In this document: positions 20,532 through 30,366 of the stretch, piece after piece
Position numbering within the stretch: the first letter of the stretch is position 1
How the letters are laid out: every line of letters starts with the position of its first letter
NCBI GenBank assembly: GCA_003427395.1
Contig: BFEA01000166.1
Span: forward strand, 1,387,648-1,432,249
Length of the DNA stretch: 44,602 bases
Origin: Chara braunii
Lineage: Eukaryota > Streptophyta > Charophyceae > Charales > Characeae
Direction: 5' to 3'
Made by a program: the position numbers and the translations under genes
Notes under the pieces: model-generated
Database searches by the model: none
Told to the model about the DNA's origin: nothing
What the model saw: the letters and a program-made list of their open reading frames with translations, nothing else

Positions 20532-21173
20532 TTAGATCATTGGGGAGGCCACAATGCTATAGTTCTGTACGAAATTGGGGTAGTATCCAGTCATCCCTAA
20601 GAAAGATCTGACCTCGGTCATAGACTGAGGTCGTGGCCAGTCACGAATGCTAGCCACCTTGGCATCCTCGGGCCTTATCCCATCCGCGGATATCTCATGA
20701 ACTAAGTATAAGATTTTATTGAGGCCAAAGTCGCATTTCTCTAAGTTGATCTGATACTTATGATGCCGTAGGAGTGAAAATATTGTTTCTACATGTTGAG
20801 CATGTTCCTCAACAGTTCTACTAAAGATAAGTACGTCGTCGAGGTACACGACGATTAACTTATCTAAGTAGTCATTAAAAAATTTATTCATGGCGTGTTG
20901 GAATGTACCTGACGCATTGCAAAGGCCAAAGGGCATCACCACAAACTTGTAAAAACCGTACTTGGTATGAAATGTGGTTTTGTGTTGGTCCTCTGGTCTA
21001 ATGGCAATTTGATGGTAGCCAGATTTGAAGTCTATCTTAGTAAAGTACTTACATCCCTGCACCCTATTCAAAAGGTCGTCTGTGCGCGGTAGAGCCTCTG
21101 CGTTCTTAACAATGATGGCATTGAGGCCTCTATAATCAATCCACATCCTTAGTGTCCATCCCTTCTTCTGCAC
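20532..21173 (-). pseudogene. Gypsy reverse transcriptase
   Basis: The 213-codon open piece has the full Ty3 RT pattern. It contains RMWIDYRGLNAIIVKN, DLLNRVQGCKYFTKIDFKSG with the first Asp, HTKYGFYKFVVMPFGLCNA, the catalytic YLDD within LIVVYLDDVLIF, and SFLGMTGYYPNFV before the RNase H. All catalytic Asp residues remain, so this is the best preserved part of the element. The frame is broken at both ends. Confidence 0.93.
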
Positions 21174-21598
21174 AAAAAGGACTGGTGAGCTGAAGGGGGA
21201 GGTGCTAGGCCATATCCAACCCCTCTTTGAACTCTTTCAGCTGTTGTCGAAGTTCGTCTAACTCGGTCGGTGCCATCCTATAGATTCCTCCATTGGATAT
21301 CTTGCTCCCTGGAACTATCTCTATGTCATGGGCAACCTCCCTATCTACGACTCCTGAAGGCTCCTCAAACATATCAGGGTATCTAGCGACGACACTTTCT
21401 ATCTCTGGGGGTGTTTTAATGACCTTCCCGTTCTCAAAGACAAACTAAGTACATACCCTCCTCTTGGTTGTGTTTATTGTAATTATAAAATGTTGATGCA
21501 CACATACACCCGTAAGTGTCTATCAGACTGCTAGCCTTATACTTCGCAAGTCTGTTTGTCCTCCTTTTCGGTAGTACATGCGTAAGCACCTTCCAGTC

Positions 21599-21955
21599 TC
21601 AGTCAAACTGGGGCCTTGCAACCTCGAGGTAGTACATACCTAACAACATGTCAAATCGCAAGTCGTCGCTAACTAGGAATGAAATCTTATGATTAAGTTC
21701 CCCACCTCCATAATAGAACATGCAGACCACGTCCTTAACGTAGTCGTCAACAACCATGCGCTCTTTGTTGGCTAGGGTAGATGCTACAAAACTACCCAAG
21801 CGCCGCACCCGGTCCTCTAGTCGCAGTCTCTCAACACAGTCGCGACTTATGAAGTTACGCGTGAAGCCGATGTCTACGAAGGCACCACACTTGCAGCCAC
21901 CTACATCGACTTCCACAACGAAGTGCGCACCTCTATGACCTCTACTTAATGCCAC
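21599..21955 (-). pseudogene. Gypsy aspartic protease remnant
   Basis: The piece contains HFVVEVDVGGCKCGAFVDIG followed by FTRNFIS. In intact elements this is a DSGAT-x-NFIS catalytic loop. Here Ser is Ile and Gly-Ala is changed, so activity is unlikely. A later segment FLVSDDLRFDMLLGMYYL matches the flap/second half (usually DVILGMDWL). It is placed between gag and RT as expected. Confidence 0.8.
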
Positions 21956-22149
21956 CGAAGACTCACGAGGGTCCCTTGCCGACTACGCATTTTGTAAGTC
22001 CTCTAAGGCCTCAAACACATCTAACGAACATAGTATCGTTTGGTTAGGATGCATTTGCGGGGTGACTAAACAGTCAATAGCTTCAACCAACTCTTGAAGT
22101 GGGGAGGGTACATCACCCACTTCATCAAGAGTAGTAGCAGCTACAACTT

Positions 22150-23202
22150 CTACTGGCCCGATGTGTTTCCCGAATTGGAGCTTGTAGAAGACCCAGCATG
22201 GGAAGAAGAATCCCTAAATCCACCTTTGGGAGGTCTCTTTTGCGATACCTTCATGTTCTTGCATCTCAACTGCTGATGGCCATACTGGTCGTTTAATGCA
22301 AGCTCCTCACAAATAGCGGTCCCGCCACACATCCTGAACCGGACCCACCCTCACCCAAGCTGGTGTCTTGTTTGAGTTTTGGGTCTACCCCTGACCCATT
22401 TGTTGACCTCCCTTGCCACGACCATTGCCTTAACCTTTACTAGTGAGGTGAGGTTGCTACCCTCAGCACTATCCTCGTCTTCAAGCTCTGTACTGTCCAC
22501 TAAGTCGGTATAATCATCGATCTGAGTTTGATTCCCTTCGGAATCAACCATCATCAATCGACGACCTTTCTTCTTTTACTCTTGTGATTTCTTTTTTTTT
22601 CATCCATCCGTAGAGGGTTGTTGGGCTTCTCTTAGCCTAGCCTCTTAGGTCTTGGGCCTTCTTGTTGAAGGAGTCCAGAGTATGCTATTCGATGCTGGCT
22701 TTGCTAACCAACAAGTTTTTGACGTTTGTGGGAAGACATCTTAAGAACATGGTCATCAAGACCTGTGGATCATAGCGCATGTCATTAAGACCTGTGGATC
22801 ATAGCGCATGCCGGGGACGACAATGAGACACTCCACCATAAAAGTAAGTTCACGCGCGATCTTGTACTTCTTAGTATCAAGCCGGGTCAACGAGTCAGTG
22901 GCCTGTTGGGCCTGTTGAGGGTTGTGCCATCGTGTTTCTACCAACTCCATAAAGCTCTTTAAAGTATGGGTCTTAGACCAATCATTCATACACTTGCCGA
23001 ACCCTTTCGAGGCTACTAATCCATCTAGTCGTTGCACTGCCGAACCCTCAAGATATGAGGCGACAATGATCACCTCTTTCTCTAACAGCATCCTCTTTCC
23101 CCTTACCCACATTGGCACCATATTCAACCAAGTGTAAAGAGCCTCATCCTTCTTATCATCTGAGAAGGTTGACGGTGGTTTCAAAGGAGTCTTGGGGTAC
23201 AA
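22150..23202 (-). pseudogene. Gypsy gag remnant
   Basis: The 22756-23202 piece carries a retrotransposon gag core: ALYTWLNMVPMWVRGKR, YLEGSAVQRLDGL, LKSFMELVETRW and TDSLTRLDTKKY. Broken downstream frames at 22351-22557 (acidic) and 22150-22332 have scattered Cys/His (CGGTAIC ... GHQQLRC) that may be a ruined zinc knuckle. A 29-bp tandem duplication at 22753-22810 shifts the frame after GMRYDPQ. Confidence 0.78.
22753..22810 (-). repeat. 29-bp tandem duplication inside gag
   Basis: TCATCAAGACCTGTGGATCA and the following bases are repeated with one difference from 22782. Because 29 is not a multiple of three, it breaks the gag frame. Confidence 0.85.
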
Positions 23203-23650
23203 AGGCTATTCTTGTCCCACTGGTGGGACCAACTGTGGTGTAGCTCAAGCCGCTGGACCTGAAGATGAAGAATCAACAGTCTGTGTTGCTGCTACTGAAG
23301 TACCTCTTGGTGAACTGCTAAACTGAGACGTAGTGGGACCTAGGCTACTGTTCAAGCGTTATCAACGACATGTACACAAACTATACACATGATATAATCC
23401 TAAATTAGTTTCACTCACAGCAGCTTCGATGAGAACTGGCTATGGTAAAACACTACAGTACTAATCTAAGTTGTCTATTAGGTGTTAGCAGTCTGTCCAC
23501 CAACTAATCAAAATAAAAATAAATCATGTGAGTAGATGTATGCACAATGGATATGGTTGCGATTTACAATTGAGCACCAATTGGTACCTTCCTTCCCCTG
23601 TTTCCAACTTACCTGTCCACAACATCAAGCAGCGGTGTCTAAGGTGTGCA

Positions 23651-24100
23651 TTAACGACCCACCTCTGTGCCCAGGAATTCGCTTATGACCAGCACTCGCC
23701 CTTCTTTATCCTCGCGTGCAACGAGCCTTACGTTTGACAGGTCTGGCTGATCAAGAGGCATTTTAAGGGCAACCCCCAAGGTCCTCAGGAATTGTTTAAT
23801 GTCGCAGACATGAAGACGATCACAGCCAGTGTACGGATCAGAACCCCGCCAGAAGTATTTATAGACCGCTTGGTATGCATCTGCATAGGACTGGCCAGTC
23901 CACGATCCCTCTATTAGCGCAGCAAAGAGCCTTAAAGGACAAAGCGGCATGGCCTGCGTGTAGTACTCCCATGGGTTGGCATGGTGACCGCGACCCATGC
24001 TTTGACCAGGGCCCTTCAGAGGCGCCGCCCTCTCTTGCCAGATGCGCCACCGGAAAGAATGTCGTCTATCAAGGTAGAGCGCTCGCGACTCCTTTCTCAA
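23651..24100 (-). CDS. 149-codon ORF in the gypsy leader, unknown
   Basis: The ORF lies between the primer binding site and gag on the element's coding strand. It reads like real protein (WEYYTQAMPLCPLRLFAALI, then KYFWRGSDPYTG, then DIKQFLRTLGVALKMPLDQP) and has no gag motif that I recognise. It could be an N-terminal gag extension, a captured host exon or a chance frame. The ordinary composition and length argue mildly against chance. Confidence 0.4.
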   Translation of the reverse strand: MRKESRALYLDRRHSFRWRIWQERAAPLKGPGQSMGRGHHANPWEYYTQAMPLCPLRLFAALIEGSWTGQSYADAYQAVYKYFWRGSDPYTGCDRLHVCDIKQFLRTLGVALKMPLDQPDLSNVRLVAREDKEGRVLVISEFLGTEVGR

Positions 24101-24154
24101 AAGAGGACACTAAAGGTTGGACTCACTTCCTCATGGTAAGAAGAGATTGGGAGG

Positions 24155-24429
24155 GAAGATAAGATAAGGGAACAATGAACCTGGAGATAGCTGCCCCCAA
24201 CCACAGATTTCTCACCAAATGAGCCAATGTGCATTTCGATCACCGGTCGTAGCTTCGGTACCACCCACAACGGAATGCAGTGCCACCTCAGGGAAGATAA
24301 GGTAAGGGAACAGTGCACCTGGAGATAGCTGCCCCCAACCACATAATTCTCACCAATTGAGCCAATGTGCATTTCCATGACCGGTCGTAGCTTTGGTACC
24401 ACCCACAACGCAATGCAGTGCCACCTCAG
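24155..24429. repeat. 137-bp tandem repeat in the gypsy 5' leader
   Basis: Unit 1 is about 24155-24291 and unit 2 about 24292-24429. Shared blocks are CTGGAGATAGCTGCCCCCAA and GGTACCACCCACAAC. Several substitutions separate the copies. Confidence 0.85.
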
Positions 24430-24593
24430 CCAAAATGCCACATCAGCATGCTCTCATCATCACACATACATCCGCTGTCGCCACAGCCTTCCAGTGACGC
24501 AACCCTCTACCTGGGTGTCGCTCATTCAAGCCAGCGCCAATGTATCCTTACTGCACAGAAGCATCGTCAGCACACCAAGTAACCATGTCGCAA

Positions 24594-24605
24594 GCTCTGA
24601 TACCA
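24594..24605 (-). promoter_or_regulatory. Primer binding site (initiator tRNA-Met type)
   Basis: The minus strand reads TGGTATCAGAGC three bases after the 5' LTR ends in TTGCA. This is the standard plant PBS complementary to the 3' end of initiator methionine tRNA. Confidence 0.88.
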
Positions 24606-24608
24606 AAT

Positions 24609-25736
24609 TGCAAGGAATATGAGCGAGAGCGATAAACAGAACCAAGTTGCAAAATCACGTAGAAATCCAGATAGTCATGTAACAAGTAGAGAGCTCAAAT
24701 GCACCAAGATTCCACCCAAATAAGAGCGATACAATGAACTTGTGAGCCAATGTCCAAGCTCTCAGGCCACACCAATGCAGTATTCAATGTTGCTCCAACT
24801 GTCCGGTGCCCGGCGCCCGGCGCCCAGCCTACTCGACCCACTCTATCTAGCCTATCTGCATTTGTGAAACAGGCTCACTTCGACAACGAAGACCAATGTA
24901 CATGACGTCAACACCAATGCCAACCTCACACATACACCACGTACGTACTCTCGACTCCCCTCATCACCCCTCGTCCACTCACACCCACGCCTCCTTCCTG
25001 AAGACCACTGTTGCCCATCACCCGCCCGCGCTCCTGCAGCCCGGCTATGGCCACTTGGCGCCCCCGCTGCCCTGCAGTTCCCCACACCTGTTAGCGCCCG
25101 CGCGCGCCCCAGCCACCATTAGCGCATGCAGACACTCGCGCTCTATCGCAGCAGCGTGTCCGCATTGCCTGCCTAGTCCAGAATGCCGCACACTGGCTGG
25201 CCGCCTCCCTATATGGGAGTCACTGCCCTGCTGCTGGACTGTCTGGGCCTGGCCGAGGAAGTTTCCAGTGGCTTTTGGTCGGGCCCCAGTGTCTGCGCCC
25301 AGGCCCATGTCTACAGTTGAGGGCCTGGCCGCTTTTCAGTTTGGCACACCCAAGAATATCCAGGCTTCGAATTTTTGCTGTGTTTGCATTGGCCTGCGAG
25401 GTTGGTGTGCCGACAATGCTGCATTCTCATTGGCCTGCAGCCACTTCGTGATGTGTCGGCCTCACACTGCGTGTGCCCAGGGTGCAACCACCTGTGTCCT
25501 GGGCTCAACTGCTTGACGCAGCTGCTTCTTCTGGAAGAGCCGAGGGTGAGGCCCAGGTTGCACTTCAACCAACTGGCGTGCAGCAACCGTCTGATACCCG
25601 CATTGGAAAATTCTGAGATAAGGGCCTCTCGTGGATATTCAGGCTGGCCTTCACTTAAGGCGGGCACGAGGCATGTTGGGGGCCACAATCCAGAACATCA
25701 TGTTGTCTAGGGCCCCATGAGGACACATTCCTCACA
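24609..25736 (-). repeat. 5' LTR of the gypsy element
   Basis: This is 1128 bp with TG...CA ends on the minus strand. It is colinear with 12799-13838 and has an additional ~80 bp near 25214-25296. It is followed inward by the PBS. Confidence 0.9.
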
Positions 25737-25928
25737 GCAGGCAGAGAGGAAGAAGAGGACAACAAACGACTGGCTGTGACAATATTCAGGCGGACCTTCA
25801 CTTAGGGCGGGCATGAGGCATGTTGGGGGCCACAATCCAGAACATATGCATGTTGTCTAGGGCCCCACGAGGACACATTCCTCACAGCAGGCAGAGAGGA
25901 AGAAGAGGACAACAAACGACTGGTTGTG
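25635..25928. repeat. 147-bp tandem duplication spanning the LTR end and its flank
   Basis: Unit 1 (25635-25781) and unit 2 (25782-25928) each contain the last ~100 bp of the LTR plus GCAGGCAGAGAGGAAGAAGA and the following flank. Each unit stops at GTGAC (minus GTCAC), the same string that follows the hammerhead-like core. Confidence 0.88.
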
Positions 25929-25964
25929 ACAAACTGTTTCGTCGAAGTTTCATCGACTCTTCAG
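25928..25964 (-). ncRNA. Hammerhead-ribozyme-like motif 2
   Basis: On the minus strand: CTGAAGAG (one change from CTGATGAG), a GTCGA/TCGAC helix II with a TGAAACT loop, GAAAC, a CA/TG minimal stem III, then GTC followed by AC. The sequence before it (CATATTCAGCCCC) and after it (toward CCTCTCTGCC) is homologous to motif 1. The core substitution and the lack of an evident stem I make activity unlikely. Confidence 0.45.
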
Positions 25965-26049
25965 GGGGCTGAATATGCAAGCGAGCCACTTCGATGGCAG
26001 ACGAGCGTGTGGGCACTTGCTCTTAACCACACAAACGTGGCCAACCTTG

Positions 26050-26267
26050 CGTCTCCTACTATGTTGCCTATCTACACCTTTTTTGTTTTATGGATTGCTT
26101 GTGCCGGTTTGTGCATGGAACGAGAGAGAGAGATAGTTTGGGGTGCTTTGAAACACACACACACACACTATCGTGCATCTTCTACTATATTGTGTATCTA
26201 TACTTTCTTTGTTGTTGTATGGATGGTTTGTGATGATCCGTGGCTGAATGAGAGAGAGAGATTTGTT

Positions 26268-26335
<68 letters not shown>
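26050..26335. repeat. Microsatellite-linked repeat, two copies, with (CA)n
   Basis: Two related segments (about 26050-26155 and 26173-26275) share CTACTAT(G/A)TTG, TATCTA, TTTGTT, TATGGAT and GAGAGAGAGA. Each runs into CA repeats, the second being 65 bp of pure CA (26271-26335). A third copy is at 29510-29585. ORFs of His/Thr or Cys/Val through the CA run are artefacts of the repeat. Confidence 0.8.
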
Positions 26336-26338
<3 letters not shown>

Positions 26339-26379
26339 TGCACACAAATAATGAAATGGCCCAAAAAGGAAAAGAAAAA

Positions 26380-27460
26380 AGAAAACATGGGTCGCAAACT
26401 CTTAACTAAACATCAGAAGAAAATAATTAACGGCTTACCTTCCGTAACAAGTTTGGGTGACAGTGCGGACCATTCACATGCAGTTCGGAATGCGTATATG
26501 CTATATCACTGCCACCATATCCCGAGGGCGGCAAACGTGGACCCCGAAGGTTTGATGCAATGCACTGGTACTCTTCACCTTTCATTGTTGGCCTCCCAAC
26601 ACCTGGTAGCACAGAAGCCAAACCTTTTCTTTCTCTGTTTTTCCCGTCAGACTTATCCAATACCAGAAAGATGGCTGTTGAGTCTTGGCCGTACATAACC
26701 CAAAGTAAATGAGAAACGAAACAAAAGAAACATAACACCATACTTTTGTGACGACCACCAGTTCCAATTACCCTACTTTTTCTGTTTTGTTTGAAAGCCT
26801 AATCCTTTTAAGCCCAACCAATTTCATTTAAAAAAAAAAAAAAAAAAAAAAAACCATTACCGGATGTATCTGGACATCACGGCGTGTTAGGCCTTTTTTT
26901 TATTGTCATTATAGTATTACGGGGAACCTGTATCATGTTCAAACCCCTCCACGAGGGAACATGCGGGAGCTGCACCCACCAGCAGCAGGTGGGCGATACC
27001 GGCCAATTACCCCACATAATAGTGTTACAGTGCCAGCAAAAAAAAAAAAAACCATGTGTTGTCAATTCCCCACTAAACTTTAGAACAAAACCAATGACTT
27101 ATCCATGGCAACAAGCAGGGGTAGACAGTAGCAAACATTCACAATTTCACATGCAATTCCAAACGAGTGACTGCGCTACGTAGCTGCCACCATATCCCCA
27201 GGTCTAGAAACAAGGAACAAGGACTCCAAAGGCTAGATGCAATGGACTAGTAGTCTTCGCCCTTCATTGTGGGTTTTCTTGGTGGGTATGAGGGGTAGGC
27301 AGTAGCAAACATTCCCATGCAATTCCGACGAGTGACTGCCCTACGTATCTGCCACCATATCCCCCTGTCTAGAAACAAGGAACAAGGACCCCAAAGGCTA
27401 GATGCAATGGACTAGTAGTCTTCGCCTTTCATTGTGGGTTTTATTGGTGAGTATGTGTCC
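26380..27460. repeat. Three-copy ~170-bp dispersed/tandem repeat
   Basis: Copies at 27116-27290 and 27291-27460 are highly similar, sharing GACAGTAGCAAACATTC or variants, CTGCCACCATATCCCC and GGCTAGATGCAATGGACTAG. A more diverged copy lies at about 26455-26620 (CTGCCACCATATCCCGAGGG). Poly(A) at about 26828-26852 and a SINE fragment separate the first copy from the others. Confidence 0.75.
26919..27005 (-). mobile_element. SINE body fragment (same family as 43573-44150)
   Basis: The plus strand ACGGGGAACC ... GAGGGAACATG ... GCAGGTGGGCGATACCGGC aligns with 43693-43780. A T-rich run just left of it would be a poly(A) tail on the minus strand. The tRNA-like head is absent, so it is 5'-truncated. 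Confidence 0.65.
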
Positions 27461-28160
27461 CTCCCAACAGCTGTACACGTTGAAGCCTCTAACCTTTTCC
27501 TTGATACCTTTTTTTTTTTGTTTTTCCTTTTTTTGAAAACCGACTTTATTCTGTCAGCGTCTCCCTTGATGCCAGAGGAGATTGTTTTCTTTCATACTTG
27601 TTTTTTTCTTCATACGTAGCCACGAGGGCCAAGATCCCACTACCAAAGAGGATTGGTTTAAGGTTCTGAATCTGGATGTGTTTTGGACATAGATGCAGAA
27701 AAGTGGATCAATTTCCCCTGTGGAGCCTGTTGAGTGTTGGCCATGCATCACACTAAGTTTTTTTTTTTTTTTTTTTTGGAATTACTGGAACTTTCACAGT
27801 AAATATTATGATAATGCAGAAACAAGAAACAAAAGAACATAAGGGGCGGTTAGAGGATTCTGCAGACTGTATTAAAAAAAAAAAAAAGGGAAAAAAAATA
27901 GTGCAGGAACAAGGGACGCTGTGCACGGTTCCCAGCATATAATAATGCTTGTTTTTGGTTAAAAAAAAGAAAAGAAAAAAAAAAGAAAAGAAAAAGAACA
28001 GTGATGTGACCCCCACCAATTCCAATTAGACAACGTAAGAATCTTACTTTGCAGATCTCTTTTTTTTTTTTTAATTTTTTGTTTTGTTTTGTTTTGTTTT
28101 GTTTTCGATAACCAGATTAGACCGCAAACCCGAAAAAAGAGAATACACCTCGTTAAAAAA
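27461..28160. other. Homopolymer-rich sequence
   Basis: Poly(T) at about 27756-27777, A-rich tracts to 28000 and T-rich tracts at 28060-28104 dominate. A weak LINE 3'-module start (GGGACGCTG ... GGTTCCCAGCA) is at about 27912-27940. No gene is supported. Confidence 0.5.
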
Positions 28161-28164
28161 AAAA

Positions 28165-28292
28165 GAAAGGCCACCATCCGGGACGACTGGCCGGAGTGAT
28201 TCGAGCATCCACCGTTGGTCGGTACCCGTGGCGGATGGCTCCAGTCGTTTGGTGGGGACCAGCACCTGCTGGAAAAGGGGTCTAGAGTCCCC
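28165..28292 (-). repeat. LINE 3'-terminal module (5'-truncated LINE)
   Basis: The minus strand reads CTAGACCCCTTTTCCAGCAG, then GGTGCTGGTCCCCACCAAAC, then a terminal hairpin region around GACCAACGGTGG / CCGGCCAGTC with loop ATGCTCGAATCA. The stem pairs imperfectly. Confidence 0.6.
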
Positions 28293-28299
28293 TAACGCT

Positions 28300-28767
28300 T
28301 ATTTTATCAACATACACCTTACAAAGCACGTAGGGCCATAAGTTTGGTATTCATTGAACCCAACTCGAGCTGGAGTAACCGAGCATCCCCCCCTGCCGCC
28401 TCCCCCCCCCCCCCCGGATTCTTGGCTTAGAATAAGTGAGCATATTGCTGTAGCTTGTTTTGATAATCTGATCTTTGAGCACTGGGCCCGGTTCATTTGA
28501 CCTACCTTAAAAAAAAAACAGAAGGGAAAAAAAATGGAGGAATGCATCCCGGCTTTTATGAGGAACATATCTTTATTAAAAAAAAAAAAAAAAAAAAAGA
28601 GAAATGAGAAGGAAAAGGAAAAAGGAAATCGCAGTATAAAAGTTCAAATGACCAGTACCCAGCAAGCTTCTACCTGGGGCAAGGTCCCACTAGCAAATAG
28701 GATTGGATCGAGAAATGTGGAGGGATTCCCGGCCTCCTTTTGCAGTTATATGGGAACTATGCTATCT

Positions 28768-28803
<36 letters not shown>

Positions 28804-29465
28804 AACAAAAAAAAAAAAAAAAAAGAGTGACGTAATTTAGAGCGGTTCAGCGTGAAATTCTCGGAACTACCAGTAGCGGTCCCACCTTGAACAGTGGGAC
28901 TGTAGCGAGGGGCAGTGGAGATGCTACTGGTCGGGCGGAAAGAGAGAACCGGTGAAGAGCGGACTTGAGGTGTATCCATTGGGTGCGCGGTGGGAAACCT
29001 GTCTTGGCAGCTCAGGCTCTTTACAGTGCTTTGGGCAGTGAGAAATGAGGGGATCACTCTGCTCCGAGGACTTTTCGTGGTAGATTTCGTGGTCGGTCGC
29101 AGGTAGTGTATTCTGTCGCGGAGTGCATGTCATTTTGTTAGTTTCGTTTCTCGTCCTTTTCTTTTGAACGTGGCTGTGGTTGTAAGGGACTCTGGACCTG
29201 GGGCCAAGTCCGACTTACGCTGATTCTTCATTTCAGGCCGTTGATCTTTCGAATCTACGGTCGGAAGTTAAGATTTCAGGTCAGTGGGACTCTGGACCTG
29301 GTTTCCAGCATAGCTTAAGCTGGGTATTGGCCCCAGTATGGTACTCAGGGTTGAATTGTGAGGTCCCCGGCTAGAACTAAGATTTTTGCAATATAAGCAC
29401 CAAAAAAAAAAAAAAAAAAAAAAAAAACTGAGCCTTTCTCAGCCTCTAAATAGTACATGGCCACC

Positions 29466-29470
<5 letters not shown>
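28300..29470. other. Unassigned, with long A runs
   Basis: A runs occur at about 28578-28598, 28770-28800 and 28807-28824, and at 29402-29426. Two partial repeats of GGGACTCTGGACCTGG are at 29187 and 29285. The second continues TTTCCAGCA, like the LINE 3' module. No gene is supported. Confidence 0.45.
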
Positions 29471-29511
<41 letters not shown>

Positions 29512-29590
29512 TCTACTACCTTGCCTATCTATACGTTCTTTGTTTTACGGATGGTTTTGCAGAATGAGAGAGAGAATTTGGGGTTAACAC
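29471..29590. repeat. (CA)n microsatellite and third linked repeat copy
   Basis: CA repeats at about 29474-29513 are followed by CTACTACCTTGCCTATCTAT and TTTACGGATGGTTTTG, matching the segments at 26050 and 26173. Confidence 0.75.
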
Positions 29591-29965
29591 ACATACACAC
29601 ATACAAACAACAACAAAAATAAATAAAAAAATAAAATAAAATCATATGAGCACACAACTTTCCTCCCCTCCGTGTATCATCCAGAAGGCCTCACAACTTC
29701 TTTTCTTTCTTTGTGTTTGTGAAATTCTCGCTACTCATTTTCTGGTTGCCACACATAATAGGCTAATACTGATCCTTTACATAAAAAAGAAAAAAGAAAA
29801 AACTTATCCTTACATAAGAACGAGTTTGTAGTGGTGTAAAAAAAAAAAAAAAAGAACGAGTTTGTAAGAAAGAGAAACAACTTCGTTTTTTTGTGGTTGG
29901 ATGAATGGGCGCAGTTCCCAAGGCTGAATTACAAAAATCAGGAATTGGGCTCAGCACCCCTTCAA

Positions 29966-30020
29966 TTGGATGCTGGGCCTGTTTCCCAGGACGTGATGCT
30001 CCCCCGAATAGATTGTAGCT
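29966..30020 (+). repeat. Worn LINE 3'-terminal module
   Basis: GGATGCTGGGCCTGTTTCCC, then CAGGACGTGATGCTCCCCCG, then AATAGATTG resembles the first two hairpins with several changes. The terminal hairpin is missing. Confidence 0.5.
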
Positions 30021-30038
30021 GTGTTTTTGTTTTTCTTG

Positions 30039-30150
30039 TTAAACCACCAGTACCTCGCTCAGCTATCAAGTCCGAGGCTCGGACTACCAGTAGCCCGATC
30101 ATTCTCGAGCCTCAGACTTTATTGCCGAGCCTCGGACAACTGGTAGTACA
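30039..30150. mobile_element. TTAA MITE family, damaged copy
   Basis: The left end TTAAACCACCAGTACC (from 30039) equals the end of the elements in LINE C. The right end ACTGGTAGT (about 30139-30147) lacks the second TTAA. An internal inverted pair, CCGAGGCTCGGACTACCAGT and GCCGAGCCTCGGACAACTGG, adds a second palindrome. Confidence 0.6.
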
Positions 30151-30284
30151 TCACAAAAAAAAACAAAAACAACAACAAAAAAAAACATTCAGCAAAAAAA
30201 AAAGAAAAGAAAGGAAATCAGACGAGAATGAATCTTCCTCGATAAAGAGGTTCACGTGAGAGGTTCATTCTCGTGAGAGGTTCA

Positions 30285-30286
30285 CT

Positions 30287-30361
<75 letters not shown>
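30285..30361. repeat. (CA)n-(GA)n compound microsatellite
   Basis: About eight CA units are followed by about thirty GA units. The Ser-Leu ORFs across it are artefacts. Confidence 0.95.

Positions 30362-30366
<5 letters not shown>

Larger units (their letters stand above)
12799..25736 (-). mobile_element. Ty3/gypsy LTR retrotransposon with nested LINE B
   Basis: The element reads right to left. The 5' LTR is 25736-24609, the PBS 24605-24594, followed by a leader with a tandem repeat, gag, protease, RT, RNase H, integrase, a chromodomain-like tail, PPT 13852-13839 and the 3' LTR 13838-12799. The PR-RT-RH-IN order is Ty3/gypsy and the tail suggests a chromovirus. The element is about 12.9 kb, of which about 4.7 kb is the later LINE B insertion. 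Many stops and frameshifts are present and the LTRs have diverged by substitutions and an ~80-bp indel, so it is old. The bases flanking the LTRs (CGTTG and GCAGG) do not form a target duplication. Confidence 0.92.

Noticed and set aside
26088-26397. Open frames of alternating Cys/Val or His/Thr
   Set aside because: They are translations of the CA microsatellite and have no independent support.
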